Positions 8,369-16,497 of a DNA stretch of 64,000 nt are shown in pieces (within the stretch, counting starts at the first letter, position 1; the number at the start of each line of letters is the position of its first letter). Made by a program: the position numbers and the translations under genes. The stretch lies in NCBI RefSeq assembly GCF_947503465.1, contig NZ_CANNDN010000001.1, positions 2,253,501 to 2,317,500 of the forward strand, given 5' to 3'. Below the pieces are notes generated by a model. The model was not told the origin of the DNA, made no database searches, and saw nothing but the letters and a program-made list of their open reading frames with translations. The DNA comes from an uncultured Tateyamaria sp. (lineage in GTDB: Bacteria > Pseudomonadota > Alphaproteobacteria > Rhodobacterales > Rhodobacteraceae).

Positions 8369-9457
8369 ATGCCCACCATCCGGCTCGACAATCTGGTCAA
8401 ACGCTATGGCAATGTGGAGGTCTTGCACGGAATCGAGCTTGAGATGGCCGAGAACGAATTTACCGTGCTGGTTGGCCCGTCTGGCTGCGGCAAATCCACG
8501 ACCTTGCGCATGATTGCTGGGCTCGAGGACGTGTCGGATGGCGAGATCTATGTCGACGACAAACCGGTCAGTCATCTGGAACCGAAAGAACGCGATCTGG
8601 CGATGGTGTTTCAGGACTACGCGCTTTATCCGCATATGAACGTCGCCCAAAACATCAGCTTTGCACTGCGACTGGCCCGCCGCCCGAAATCCGAGATCAA
8701 CGCCAAGGTCAAGGAAGTGGCCGACATGGTCGGGCTCACCGAGTTCCTCGGCCGCAAGCCCGGCGCCTTGTCGGGCGGACAACGCCAGCGGGTCGCGATG
8801 GCGCGCGCGCTGGCCAAGGACAGCGGCATTTTCCTGTTTGACGAACCGCTGTCGAACCTCGATGCGAAACTGCGCGGGCAGATGCGCGCAGAACTGGCGC
8901 TGATGAGCCAGCGGGTTCAGAAAAACATGATCTACGTCACCCACGACCAGATCGAGGCGATGACGCTCGCCGATCGGATCGTCGTAATGCATGGCGGTTA
9001 CATCCAGCAGCAGGGCACGCCCGAGGAACTTTTCAAGCGCCCGGTCAACAAGTTCGTTGCGGGATTCATGGGTATGCCGCCAATGAACTTCCTGGATGGC
9101 ACGTTGGAAGAACGCGCCGGAGACATTTGGGTCACCGGCGACGGCTTCAACCTGAAACTGACCGGGGAAACTGCAGCCAAGGCCAAGGCGCATTCAAGCC
9201 GCGACGTGACACTGGGTATCCGCCCGTCCGACCTCAACTACGAAGAGGGCGCTGACCCCGCAGGTGCGCTCACGCTTGATGTTCAGGTGTCCGAATATGT
9301 CGGCGCGCAATCTGTCTTGCTCTGCAAATGCGGCCCCGCACAGGTGATGGTCGAGGTGAACTCGGAAACCCCTGTCGCCCTCGGCCAGACCCTTACCTTC
9401 GCAGTCAACCAACGCGGCGTCCACCTGTTCGACCGCACAACCGAAACCGCACTTTGA
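8369..9457 (+). CDS. ABC transporter ATP-binding protein, MalK/UgpC type
   Basis: 362 residues. Nucleotide-binding domain: Walker A GPSGCGKST, Q-loop VFQDYALYPHM, signature LSGGQRQRVAMARAL, Walker B IFLFDEPLSNLD, switch YVTHDQ. The C-terminal third is the TOBE/MalK regulatory domain (GIRPSDLNY and following). This is the shared ATPase of CUT1 sugar importers. First gene of the operon controlled by the GntR-type boxes; the binding-protein gene starts 28 bases downstream. Confidence 0.92.
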   Translation: MPTIRLDNLVKRYGNVEVLHGIELEMAENEFTVLVGPSGCGKSTTLRMIAGLEDVSDGEIYVDDKPVSHLEPKERDLAMVFQDYALYPHMNVAQNISFALRLARRPKSEINAKVKEVADMVGLTEFLGRKPGALSGGQRQRVAMARALAKDSGIFLFDEPLSNLDAKLRGQMRAELALMSQRVQKNMIYVTHDQIEAMTLADRIVVMHGGYIQQQGTPEELFKRPVNKFVAGFMGMPPMNFLDGTLEERAGDIWVTGDGFNLKLTGETAAKAKAHSSRDVTLGIRPSDLNYEEGADPAGALTLDVQVSEYVGAQSVLLCKCGPAQVMVEVNSETPVALGQTLTFAVNQRGVHLFDRTTETAL

Positions 9458-9485
9458 AGACCATAAAGTTCTAAGGGAGGAACAC

Positions 9486-10814
9486 ATGTTCAAAGGACTG
9501 AAAACCACGGCGTTGGGTCTGACGACCGCCGCCATCATGGTAGGGGCGGCCTATGCCAACCCATACGAGGAATATGCCGGCACGACGCTGATCGTGAACT
9601 TCCCCGCGCACCCGCACTACAACGCCGCGATGAAGGTACTGCCCGAATTCACCAAGGAAACGGGTATCGAAGTCGAAGTCGACCAGCTGCCTTACCTGAA
9701 GATGCGCGAACGTCAGACTCTGGAACTGGCTCAGGACGAAGGCGAATACGACCTCATTTCCTACGTCGTGTTTTCCAAGGCCGACTATGTGTTTGCCGAC
9801 CAGCTGGAGAACCTGGCGAAGTATTTCATGAACCCCAAACTGGCCGACCCGAACTATGACGCCGGTGATCTGATCGACGGCTATGTTGAAAACATCGGTG
9901 TCGCGGGCGGCTTCAAGGGCTATCTGCCGGGTCCGACCGGCTCGCTGTTCGGCATCCCGTTTGGGTCTGAAACGTCCGTCCTCGCCTACCGCAAGGACAT
10001 CTTTGAAAAGCACGGGATCCCGACGCCCGAAACCTATGATCAACTGCTTGATGCGGCATGCAAGATCCCCGAGGTTGAGCCGGGCATGGGCGGTATGGCG
10101 TCGCGCGCGGCGTCTGGCCACCAGGCCAGCCACGCGTTCCTTCTGCACCTCGCCCCCCTTGGCGGCCGCGTCTTTGACGATGCGTGGAACCCTATCATCA
10201 ACAACGCCGCCGGCGTCGAAGCGGCCAACGCGCTAAAAACCATCGTCGACTGCGGCCCCGAAGGCGCGATGAGCTTTGGCCCGTCCGAAGCGGCCAACGC
10301 ATTTGCCAGCGGTCAGGCGGCCATGTTCATGGATTCCATTGCTTTCATGCCAGGGTTCGAAGATCCAGAGCGCAGCCAGGTCGTGGGCAAGGTTGGCTAT
10401 GCGATGCATCCCGAAGGTGTGCGTCGCGGCAGCCAAACCGGTGGCTTTGGCATCGGCATCCCCAAGAACGCCGAGAACAAGGAAGCAGCCTTCCTGCTGA
10501 TGCAGTGGCTGACGTCCAAAAAAGGGGACCTGATGGTCGCCATGGAAGGCGGCAACCCCTCGCGCTTCTCGACCTACCAAGACGCAGGTCTGAACGAAAA
10601 GTACCCGTTCGCCGCGACCTTTGGTGAAGCGCTGAAATTCGCCGACCCCGACTGGCGCCCGATCATCCCCGTTTGGGGCAAGATCAATGCCGACATCGGC
10701 ACGACCATGTCCAAGGTGCTGACCGAGGATCTGGACATTCAGGAAGCCCTCGATGGCGTGGCCGAACGGACCCGCGCCGTGATGGAAGACGCCGGCTACT
10801 ACACCTGGCAATAA
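9486..10814 (+). CDS. CUT1-family sugar-binding protein (SBP_bac_1)
   Basis: 442 residues with signal peptide ending AAYA near residue 22 and start set by GGGAGG at 9475-9480. Mature protein shows the extracellular solute-binding protein family 1 pattern: LPEFTKETGIEVEVDQLPY, EYDLISY, YRKDIFEKHGIPTPETYD and PSRFSTY near the C-terminus. It belongs with the ATPase upstream and two permeases downstream. Gluconolactonase and 6-phosphogluconate dehydrogenase in the same regulatory neighbourhood point to an aldose, aldonate or polyol ligand, but this is inference. Confidence 0.9.
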   Translation: MFKGLKTTALGLTTAAIMVGAAYANPYEEYAGTTLIVNFPAHPHYNAAMKVLPEFTKETGIEVEVDQLPYLKMRERQTLELAQDEGEYDLISYVVFSKADYVFADQLENLAKYFMNPKLADPNYDAGDLIDGYVENIGVAGGFKGYLPGPTGSLFGIPFGSETSVLAYRKDIFEKHGIPTPETYDQLLDAACKIPEVEPGMGGMASRAASGHQASHAFLLHLAPLGGRVFDDAWNPIINNAAGVEAANALKTIVDCGPEGAMSFGPSEAANAFASGQAAMFMDSIAFMPGFEDPERSQVVGKVGYAMHPEGVRRGSQTGGFGIGIPKNAENKEAAFLLMQWLTSKKGDLMVAMEGGNPSRFSTYQDAGLNEKYPFAATFGEALKFADPDWRPIIPVWGKINADIGTTMSKVLTEDLDIQEALDGVAERTRAVMEDAGYYTWQ

Positions 10815-10826
10815 GCCATTCCTCCT

Positions 10827-10860
10827 GCCGGGGCGTGCGGTGTCACGCCCGCGCCCCGGC
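10827..10860 (+). repeat. Intra-operon hairpin after the binding-protein gene
   Basis: Stem GCCGGGGCG/CGCCCCGGC with a GC-rich loop, followed by CTTTTCCC. Placed between the binding-protein stop (10814) and the first permease (10893); likely an attenuator or mRNA 3'-end stabiliser giving an excess of binding protein over permeases. Confidence 0.6.
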
Positions 10861-10892
10861 CTTTTCCCTTCCTGAGTCCCAAAGGCATCACC

Positions 10893-11804
10893 ATGCGCAC
10901 CGCGATGGCCAACCGATTGACGCCCTACATGTTCATGGCGCCCGCCGCGATCATCATGGCAATCGCGCTGATGTACCCGCTGGGGTACATGGTCTGGGGT
11001 AGTTTCCGTGACTGGAATCCCAGCCAGACCATTGGTGAGGCCGAGTTCGTGGGCCTCAAGAACTACATCTTTCTGTGGAACGACCCGAACTTTCACGAAA
11101 GCCTGGGCGTCACGCTGCGCTTTGCCTTCTTCGTCGTTACCATCGAGATGATCATCGGTGTTGGCCTCGCCCTGCTGCTCGACCGCGAGATCCGTGGTAT
11201 CTCGATCCTGCGCACCATGTTCATCCTGCCCATGATGATTGCACCCGTCGTGGTGGGCCTGATGTGGCGCTATATGTACCACCCGACTGTCGGCACGTTT
11301 AACCGCTTTCTTGACAGCATCGGCCTGCCGCGCGTGGACTGGTTAGGGGATCACGCCCTCACCTCCGTCATCATCGCAGACATCTGGCAATGGACGCCCT
11401 TCATCTTCATCCTGTCGCTTGCCGCCCTGCAATCGTTGCCCCGTTCGGCTTTGGAGGCCGCGCGCATCGACGGTGCCACCGCATGGCAACAGATCATCCA
11501 CATCAAGCTGCCGCTGATGATGCCCGTCCTGATCGTCACGGCACTCCTACGCCTGATCGACGCCTTCAAGGTACTGGAAGTGATCCTTGTGATGACCGAG
11601 GGCGGCCCGGGCCTCAGCACCGAAATCCTGGCGCTGCGGATCAGTCGCACCGCCACCGAATTCCGCGAACTTGGCGTCGCGGCGGCCATGTCCAACTATC
11701 TGCTGATCCTGCTCTTGCTGCTGACCGTGGGCATGTTCGCCTTCAACCGCTGGCAGGAATCCCGCGCCGCCCGCCTGAACGCCCTGGTCGAGGAGGAAAG
11801 CTGA
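10893..11804 (+). CDS. Sugar ABC transporter permease, MalF/UgpA type
   Basis: 303 residues, six membrane segments. The cytoplasmic EAA loop that docks on the ATPase is EAARIDGATAWQQIIHIKLP, well conserved. The N-terminus YMFMAPAAIIMAIALMYPLGYMVW is typical of CUT1 permeases. The stop overlaps the start of the second permease (TGATG), so the pair is co-translated. It forms the membrane channel together with the next gene. Confidence 0.9.
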   Translation: MRTAMANRLTPYMFMAPAAIIMAIALMYPLGYMVWGSFRDWNPSQTIGEAEFVGLKNYIFLWNDPNFHESLGVTLRFAFFVVTIEMIIGVGLALLLDREIRGISILRTMFILPMMIAPVVVGLMWRYMYHPTVGTFNRFLDSIGLPRVDWLGDHALTSVIIADIWQWTPFIFILSLAALQSLPRSALEAARIDGATAWQQIIHIKLPLMMPVLIVTALLRLIDAFKVLEVILVMTEGGPGLSTEILALRISRTATEFRELGVAAAMSNYLLILLLLLTVGMFAFNRWQESRAARLNALVEEES

Positions 11805-12739
11805 TGGCCACCCCCAACTCCCGCGCCAATCCCGCCTTCTACGCCGTCATCGCGCTGCTGGTCTTCATGTCCGTAGGTCCCGTGATCCTGATGTTCATGA
11901 ATTCGTTCAAGCTGGACGTAGACATCATCTCTGGCACCTCCGGTCTCATCTTCCTGCCGACGATCCAGAACTACGAAAAGGCGCTTTGCGACGTGCTCTG
12001 GTACGAACCGGACCACATTGATTTCTGTTCGCTCAAATTCGGCAATGCTTTCATCAACTCGCTGATCATCGCGCTGATCTCGACCGCGCTGACGCTGGTG
12101 ATCGGATGCATGGCCGCCTACGCGCTGGTGCGCTTCCGGTTCATGGGGCGGGACACTGTTTCACTCAGCACGCTGATGGTGCGCATGGTGCCGCCCGCCG
12201 TGCTACTCGTCCCTGTCTTCGGTTTGTGGAATAACGAGTTCTGTCTGGATCGCGATGGCATCATCGGAGGCGCGATCCGCGACGCGTTTGGCGGGCGAGG
12301 CGATGTCTGCCTCGCCGGCACGCACTCCGGTATCATCCTGATCTATGTCGCGATGAACCTGCCCTTCGTGATCTGGATCCTGCAAAGCTTCATCGTGCAG
12401 GTCCCCCGTTCTCTGGAAGAGGCGGCGCGGGTCGATGGCGCAGGGCCGTTCCAGGTGTTCTTCAAGGTCGTGCTGCCACTGATCAAACCGGGCCTTGCTG
12501 CCGCCGCGATCTTCACCTTCCGCATCGCATGGAACGAATACCTGCTCGCTTCGGCCCTGTCGGACCGCGACACCCGCACGGTGCCGATCCTGATCGTGAA
12601 CAACATGTCCGAGTTTAACGTGGAATGGGGGGTGATCATGGCCACAGGCATGCTGCTGGCAATCCCGCCCATCATCTTCACTCTGCTGGCCAGCCGCCAG
12701 ATCATCACCGGCATGACGGCCGGGGCGGTCAAGGGCTGA
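11804..12739 (+). CDS. Sugar ABC transporter permease, MalG/UgpE type, with cysteine-containing loop insertions
   Basis: 311 residues, second CUT1 permease, EAA loop EEAARVDGAGPFQVFFKVVLP. AGGAGG at 11791-11796 supports ATG 11804. Odd feature: loops between membrane segments are longer than usual for MalG and carry paired cysteines (ALCDVLWYEPDHIDFC, and NEFC...GGRGDVC about 26 residues apart). These could form periplasmic disulfides. The stop overlaps the start of the b561-like gene. Confidence 0.9.
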   Translation: MATPNSRANPAFYAVIALLVFMSVGPVILMFMNSFKLDVDIISGTSGLIFLPTIQNYEKALCDVLWYEPDHIDFCSLKFGNAFINSLIIALISTALTLVIGCMAAYALVRFRFMGRDTVSLSTLMVRMVPPAVLLVPVFGLWNNEFCLDRDGIIGGAIRDAFGGRGDVCLAGTHSGIILIYVAMNLPFVIWILQSFIVQVPRSLEEAARVDGAGPFQVFFKVVLPLIKPGLAAAAIFTFRIAWNEYLLASALSDRDTRTVPILIVNNMSEFNVEWGVIMATGMLLAIPPIIFTLLASRQIITGMTAGAVKG

Positions 12740-13482
12740 TGGACTGGCTCCTCGCCCCCATTGATCCAACCCGCACGCACGAGGTCGGCTTTGCCATCTC
12801 GTGGCACGCAAGGTCGATGGTGCTGGCTTGGGGCATCCTCGCACCGCTCGCGGTGATCATCGCCCGGTTTTTCAAGGTCATGCCGGGCCAGGATTGGCCG
12901 CGCGAGGTTGACAACCTCGTCTGGTGGCGCAGCCACTGGATCGGGCAATCTCTGGTCGTCGGCCTGTCGGGCCTTGGCCTCTTGCTCGTGCTGCCCAGCG
13001 ATCTGGCGTCGATGAGCCTGCACAACTGGCTGGGATACGCAGTCCTTGCAGGCGCGACGATGCAGGTCCTTCTGGGCCTGGTGCGAGGGTCCAAAGGGGG
13101 GCCAACCGACACGCAAATGCGCGGTCACCATTACGACATGACACCCTGGCGGCGCATGTTCGAGACACTGCACAAGGGGGTCGGCTATACTGTGATCCTG
13201 TTGGGCATCATCACAATTCTGCTGGGCCTTTGGAAAGCCAACGGCCCGGTCTGGATGTGGCTGACATTGACGATATGGTGGGCGGTGTTGGCGGTTCTGT
13301 TCGTGGCACTTCAACGGCGCGGCATGGCGATTGACACATATCAGGCGATCTGGGGCACCGACCCCGCCCATCCCGGCAACCAGGGCCCGACACCGGGCTG
13401 GGGCGTGCGCCGGTTTGGCGAGACTATGGAAGGAAAAGACGATGTTCGGCGTGATCGAGGGGACCGGGTTCGAAGTCATTGA
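12739..13482 (+). CDS. Cytochrome b561-like integral membrane protein
   Basis: 247 residues, about five membrane helices. Histidines fall within or at the ends of the helices (VGFAISWHARSM, WWRSHWIGQSL, MSLHNWLGYAVL, ETLHKGVGYTV), the pattern of eukaryote-like cytochrome b561/ferric-reductase transmembrane domains that hold two hemes. No DOMON domain is attached. The start overlaps the permease stop (ATG within TGATGG) and the end overlaps the gluconolactonase gene by 41 bases, so it is firmly inside a sugar operon. A role in electron transfer linked to periplasmic sugar oxidation or ascorbate-like reductants is possible but unproven. Confidence 0.72.
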   Translation: MDWLLAPIDPTRTHEVGFAISWHARSMVLAWGILAPLAVIIARFFKVMPGQDWPREVDNLVWWRSHWIGQSLVVGLSGLGLLLVLPSDLASMSLHNWLGYAVLAGATMQVLLGLVRGSKGGPTDTQMRGHHYDMTPWRRMFETLHKGVGYTVILLGIITILLGLWKANGPVWMWLTLTIWWAVLAVLFVALQRRGMAIDTYQAIWGTDPAHPGNQGPTPGWGVRRFGETMEGKDDVRRDRGDRVRSH

Positions 13483-14365
13483 ACCCGAATTTGCCAACTG
13501 CTTTGTGGGCCATGCCCGTGTCGAACGGCTCTGGACCGGTGCCCGCTGGTCAGAAGGGCCGGTCTGGTTCGCTGCAGGGCGTTATCTGCTGTGGTCTGAC
13601 ATCCCCAACAACCGCATCCTGCGATACGACGACACGGACGGGTCGGTGTCGACCTACCGCCAGCCGTCCTGCAACTCCAACGGTCACACCGTCGACCGGC
13701 AAGGTCGGCTTGTATCCTGCGAACATCAGTCCCGACGGGTCACACGCACGGAACATGATGGTTCGATCACCGTCATTGCGGACAGCTATCGGGGCAAGCG
13801 CCTGAACTCGCCCAACGACGTCGTCGTGAAATCAGACGGCTCGGTATGGTTCACCGATCCCAGCTACGGCATCCTCATGGACTATGAAGGCGACAGGGCC
13901 GACAGCGAAATCGGCGCATGTCATGTCTACCGCGTCGATCCATCGGGCGAGATCACAATCGCTGCTGACGACTACATGAAACCCAACGGCCTTGCCTTCT
14001 CACCGGACGAATCGATGCTCTACATCGCGGACACCGGCATCACCCATGACCCGGATGGCCCAAAGCACATCCGCCGCCACAGCGTAAATGCAGACGGCAC
14101 ATTGTCCGGCGGCGATGTCTTCGCCACCTGCACCGAAGGGCTGTTTGACGGCTTCCGCCTAGACACCGACGGCCGCATATGGAGCTCTGCCGCGGACGGT
14201 GTGCACTGTATCAATTCCGACGGCGTGCTGATCGGAAAGGTGCACATCCCCGAACTGGTCGGAAATGTCTGCTTTGGTGGTGAGAAGTTGAACCGGCTGT
14301 TCATTGCCGGCACAACCTCGCTCTATTCCGTGTTCCTGAACGTGAACGGCGTCTCACCCCTGTAG
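13442..14365 (+). CDS. SMP-30/gluconolactonase family protein
   Basis: 307 residues, six-bladed propeller of the SMP-30/LRE family. Landmarks: ARWSEGPVWF (metal-binding Glu), SPNDVVVKSDGSVWFTDPSYG (conserved Asn-Asp), KPNGLAFSPDESMLYIADT (second Asn), and DGFRLDTDGRIWSS (catalytic Asp). No signal peptide, so cytoplasmic. It hydrolyses sugar lactones to aldonates, feeding gluconate or a related acid. AAGGAAAAG at 13428-13436 supports the ATG at 13442, which lies inside the b561 gene. Tail-to-tail overlap of 12 bases with the 6-phosphogluconate dehydrogenase gene. Confidence 0.9.
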   Translation: MFGVIEGTGFEVIEPEFANCFVGHARVERLWTGARWSEGPVWFAAGRYLLWSDIPNNRILRYDDTDGSVSTYRQPSCNSNGHTVDRQGRLVSCEHQSRRVTRTEHDGSITVIADSYRGKRLNSPNDVVVKSDGSVWFTDPSYGILMDYEGDRADSEIGACHVYRVDPSGEITIAADDYMKPNGLAFSPDESMLYIADTGITHDPDGPKHIRRHSVNADGTLSGGDVFATCTEGLFDGFRLDTDGRIWSSAADGVHCINSDGVLIGKVHIPELVGNVCFGGEKLNRLFIAGTTSLYSVFLNVNGVSPL

Positions 14366-15775
14366 GTGCTGATCCAGCCACGGACCATGATGCGCACCAT
14401 CCTTGTCAGTCCGCTCAAAACTGTGCGCTCCGAAGTAATCGCGCTGCGCCTGTAGCATGTTCGCCGTTGTGCAGGCGCTGGTGAGCGTGTCGAAGTAGTT
14501 CAGCGCCGCCGCGAGCGCGGGCACAGGCTGGCCTGACCCCATGGCAACCACGGCCACCTTGCGCAACCCGGCCACGTTCTTGCGCAGAATGTCCGCAAAA
14601 TAGGGCGCCAGCGCCAGATTCCGATCAGGCGCGTCGGTCAACGCCGACGCCATGTCGTTCAACATCGCCGACCGGATGATGCACCCTTCGCGCCAGACCT
14701 CGGCAATCTCGGCCATCGGCAGGTCCCAGCCATAGTCAACACTTGCCTTGATCAGCAACTCGAACCCTTGGGCATAGCACAGAACCTTGCCCGCGATCAG
14801 TGCCTGCTCCAATTCATCAAAGCTGAGCGCGCCGTCAGCCAATGCGCCCCCGGATGGCCCAAATACATCTGCTCCGGCCAGACGAAGGTCGCGGGCAGCG
14901 GACATGTTTCGGGCCACAACGGCCGCCTCGATCACGGGCACCGGCGCACCCAGCATCTGGCTCTCGATCACCGTCCAACGGCCGGTGCCCTTCTGCCCGG
15001 CACGGTCCAGGATCATGTCCAGCATCGCATTGCCGGTGTCAGGGTCCGTTGCGCCGGCCACCTTACCGGAAATCTCGATCAGATAGCTTTGCAGCAACCC
15101 TTCGTTCCAGCGATCAAACACCGCACCACACGCCGCCGCAGTCATGCCAATTCCGTCGCGCATCACGCCATAGGCTTCGGCAATCAACTGCATGTCGGCA
15201 TATTCGATCCCGTTGTGCACCGTCTTGACGAAATGTCCGGCCCCGCCGGCGCCCATATAGTTGGCACAGGGATGGCCCTCGTACTTGGCCGAAATGGCCC
15301 TGAGGATATGGGCCACGCGGTCCCAGGCCTCGGGTGTCCCCCCGCCCATGATCGACGGGCCAAAGCGGGCGCCTTCGGCCCCGCCCGACACACCTATGCC
15401 AAGATACGGTACACCAGCATCCACTGCATCCTTGGCGCGTCGTTCCGTGTCGTGAAAATTGGCATTGCCTGCATCGATGATCATGTCGTCTGCATCCAGT
15501 AGCGGGCGCAGGTGTTCGATTTGCGCGTCCACCGCGTCACCCGCCGGAACCATCAGGATGATGTTGCGTGGGCTGGCAAGGCCTTGCACGAAATCCTCGA
15601 GCGCGGCATGGCCAGTAATCCGTTCGGCCAGATCCCCTGCCTTGTCCATGAACTCCGGAATACGGGCCGCCGTGCGATTGTGAACGGCCACACGGAACCC
15701 GTTGTCCGCGATGTTGAGTGCCAGCATCGCTCCCATCGTTCCCAATCCGATCACACCGATTTCTGCTGCAGACAT
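14354..15775 (-). CDS. gnd: 6-phosphogluconate dehydrogenase, decarboxylating
   Basis: 473 residues from the ATG at 15775, the standard length. NADP-binding GLGTMGAMLALNIADNG at the N-terminus; substrate and catalytic motifs GVSGGAEGARFGPSIMGGG, GHFVKTVHNGIEYADMQLIAE (catalytic Lys and Glu) and the C-terminal AQRDYFGAHSFERTD are all intact. It converts 6-phosphogluconate to ribulose 5-phosphate in the pentose phosphate route. Reading upstream of 15775 in the same frame would add residues but the GGGAAGAGGAAAG ribosome site just before 15775 decides the start. A GntR-type box lies 30 bases upstream, tying it to the LacI-family regulator at 7238. Confidence 0.95.
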   Translation of the reverse strand: MSAAEIGVIGLGTMGAMLALNIADNGFRVAVHNRTAARIPEFMDKAGDLAERITGHAALEDFVQGLASPRNIILMVPAGDAVDAQIEHLRPLLDADDMIIDAGNANFHDTERRAKDAVDAGVPYLGIGVSGGAEGARFGPSIMGGGTPEAWDRVAHILRAISAKYEGHPCANYMGAGGAGHFVKTVHNGIEYADMQLIAEAYGVMRDGIGMTAAACGAVFDRWNEGLLQSYLIEISGKVAGATDPDTGNAMLDMILDRAGQKGTGRWTVIESQMLGAPVPVIEAAVVARNMSAARDLRLAGADVFGPSGGALADGALSFDELEQALIAGKVLCYAQGFELLIKASVDYGWDLPMAEIAEVWREGCIIRSAMLNDMASALTDAPDRNLALAPYFADILRKNVAGLRKVAVVAMGSGQPVPALAAALNYFDTLTSACTTANMLQAQRDYFGAHSFERTDKDGAHHGPWLDQHLQG

Positions 15776-15804
15776 GTGCTTTCCTCTTCCCGGAGCCACT
15801 GTTA

Positions 15805-15818
15805 TGTTACCGATAACA
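15805..15818. promoter_or_regulatory. GntR-type operator box between gnd and the GlcG/HbpS gene
   Basis: TGTTACCGATAACA differs by one base from the perfect palindrome TGTTACCGGTAACA implied by the boxes at 8315-8350. It sits between divergent starts at 15775 (minus) and 15842 (plus), so it could control both. Confidence 0.72.
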
Positions 15819-15841
15819 AAGCTGATGAAAGGATGGAAGTC

Positions 15842-16261
15842 ATGCATGTCGAAAAGTCGCTGAGCCTTGCTCATGAGGGTGTCATGGCCATGCTGACCGC
15901 CGCCGTTGCCCGCGCCGAAGACATGGGTCAGCCGCAGTGTATCGTGATCGTTGACGCCAGTGGCGTGACCCTTGGACAGTTGCGGATGAGCGGGGCAAAA
16001 TTTCTGAGCCTGAAGAGCGCAGGGACCAAGGCCCGCACCGCCGCGTCAATCAAAGCGCCGAGCGACGCAATCCCCGAAGCCGTCGGTCCAGCAATTGCGG
16101 CAGCAACCGACAATGCGGTGACCCGTTTGGGTGGTGGCCTGCCGATCTACGTGGACGGGCATTGCGTTGGCGGGATCGGTGTCGGATCCGGCACCGCGGA
16201 TCAGGACAAGGATGTCGCGCGGGCGGCCCTTGCCGCGATCGGCGCCACGGAGGCGCCATAA
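15842..16261 (+). CDS. GlcG/HbpS (DUF336) domain protein
   Basis: 139 residues, no signal peptide. Family pattern: LAHEGVMAMLTAAVARAEDMG at the N-terminus, IVIVDASGVTLGQLRM, and C-terminal GGGLPIYVDGHCVGGIGVGSGTADQD. Members bind heme or flavin-like cofactors or small acids and are often found near glycolate, alcohol or quinoprotein oxidation genes; the exact role is unknown. I prefer ATG 15842 to ATG 15833, because GAAAGGA at 15827-15833 is well placed only for the former. It lies between gnd and pqqA and shares the GntR box region with gnd. Confidence 0.82.
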   Translation: MHVEKSLSLAHEGVMAMLTAAVARAEDMGQPQCIVIVDASGVTLGQLRMSGAKFLSLKSAGTKARTAASIKAPSDAIPEAVGPAIAAATDNAVTRLGGGLPIYVDGHCVGGIGVGSGTADQDKDVARAALAAIGATEAP

Positions 16262-16290
16262 GCCTGTCCATCACAAGCAAATGTGACCGC

Positions 16291-16320
16291 TCGCGACCAA
16301 GCTAGGGCTAAAGTCGCATA
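16291..16320 (+). promoter_or_regulatory. CGACCAA...AAAGTCGC motif upstream of pqqA
   Basis: GCGACCAA (16293-16300) and TAAAGTCGC (16309-16317) form split arms GCGAC/GTCGC of the motif CGAC-CAAA-GTCG found in front of other genes of the quinoprotein cluster (28524, 36034, 36624 and a variant at 30211). It lies 55-80 bases before the pqqA start. Candidate activator site. Confidence 0.4.
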
Positions 16321-16374
16321 TGGCGTCGCCGTGGGCGCAGCTATCTTATGCGTGTGAAAGAGGAGGAATCTGCA

Positions 16375-16482
16375 ATGGCATGGACCAAACCCAAAGCGCG
16401 CGAAATCAAGTGCGGCATGGAAATCAACATGTATGGCCCCGGTGAAGACGATGACCGCGGCGCAGAGCGTGACGTGATCTAA
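16375..16482 (+). CDS. pqqA: PQQ precursor peptide PqqA
   Basis: 35-residue peptide. The Glu and Tyr that are cross-linked to form PQQ are in the conserved spacing MEINMY (Glu16, Tyr20), and the N-terminus MAWTKPKAREIKCGMEI is typical of proteobacterial PqqA. AGGAGGAAT at 16361-16369 is a strong ribosome site. PqqE, with PqqD as chaperone, links the two side chains. First gene of pqqABCDE, 15 bases before pqqB. Confidence 0.97.
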   Translation: MAWTKPKAREIKCGMEINMYGPGEDDDRGAERDVI

Positions 16483-16497
16483 GGCACCTTTCGGTCC

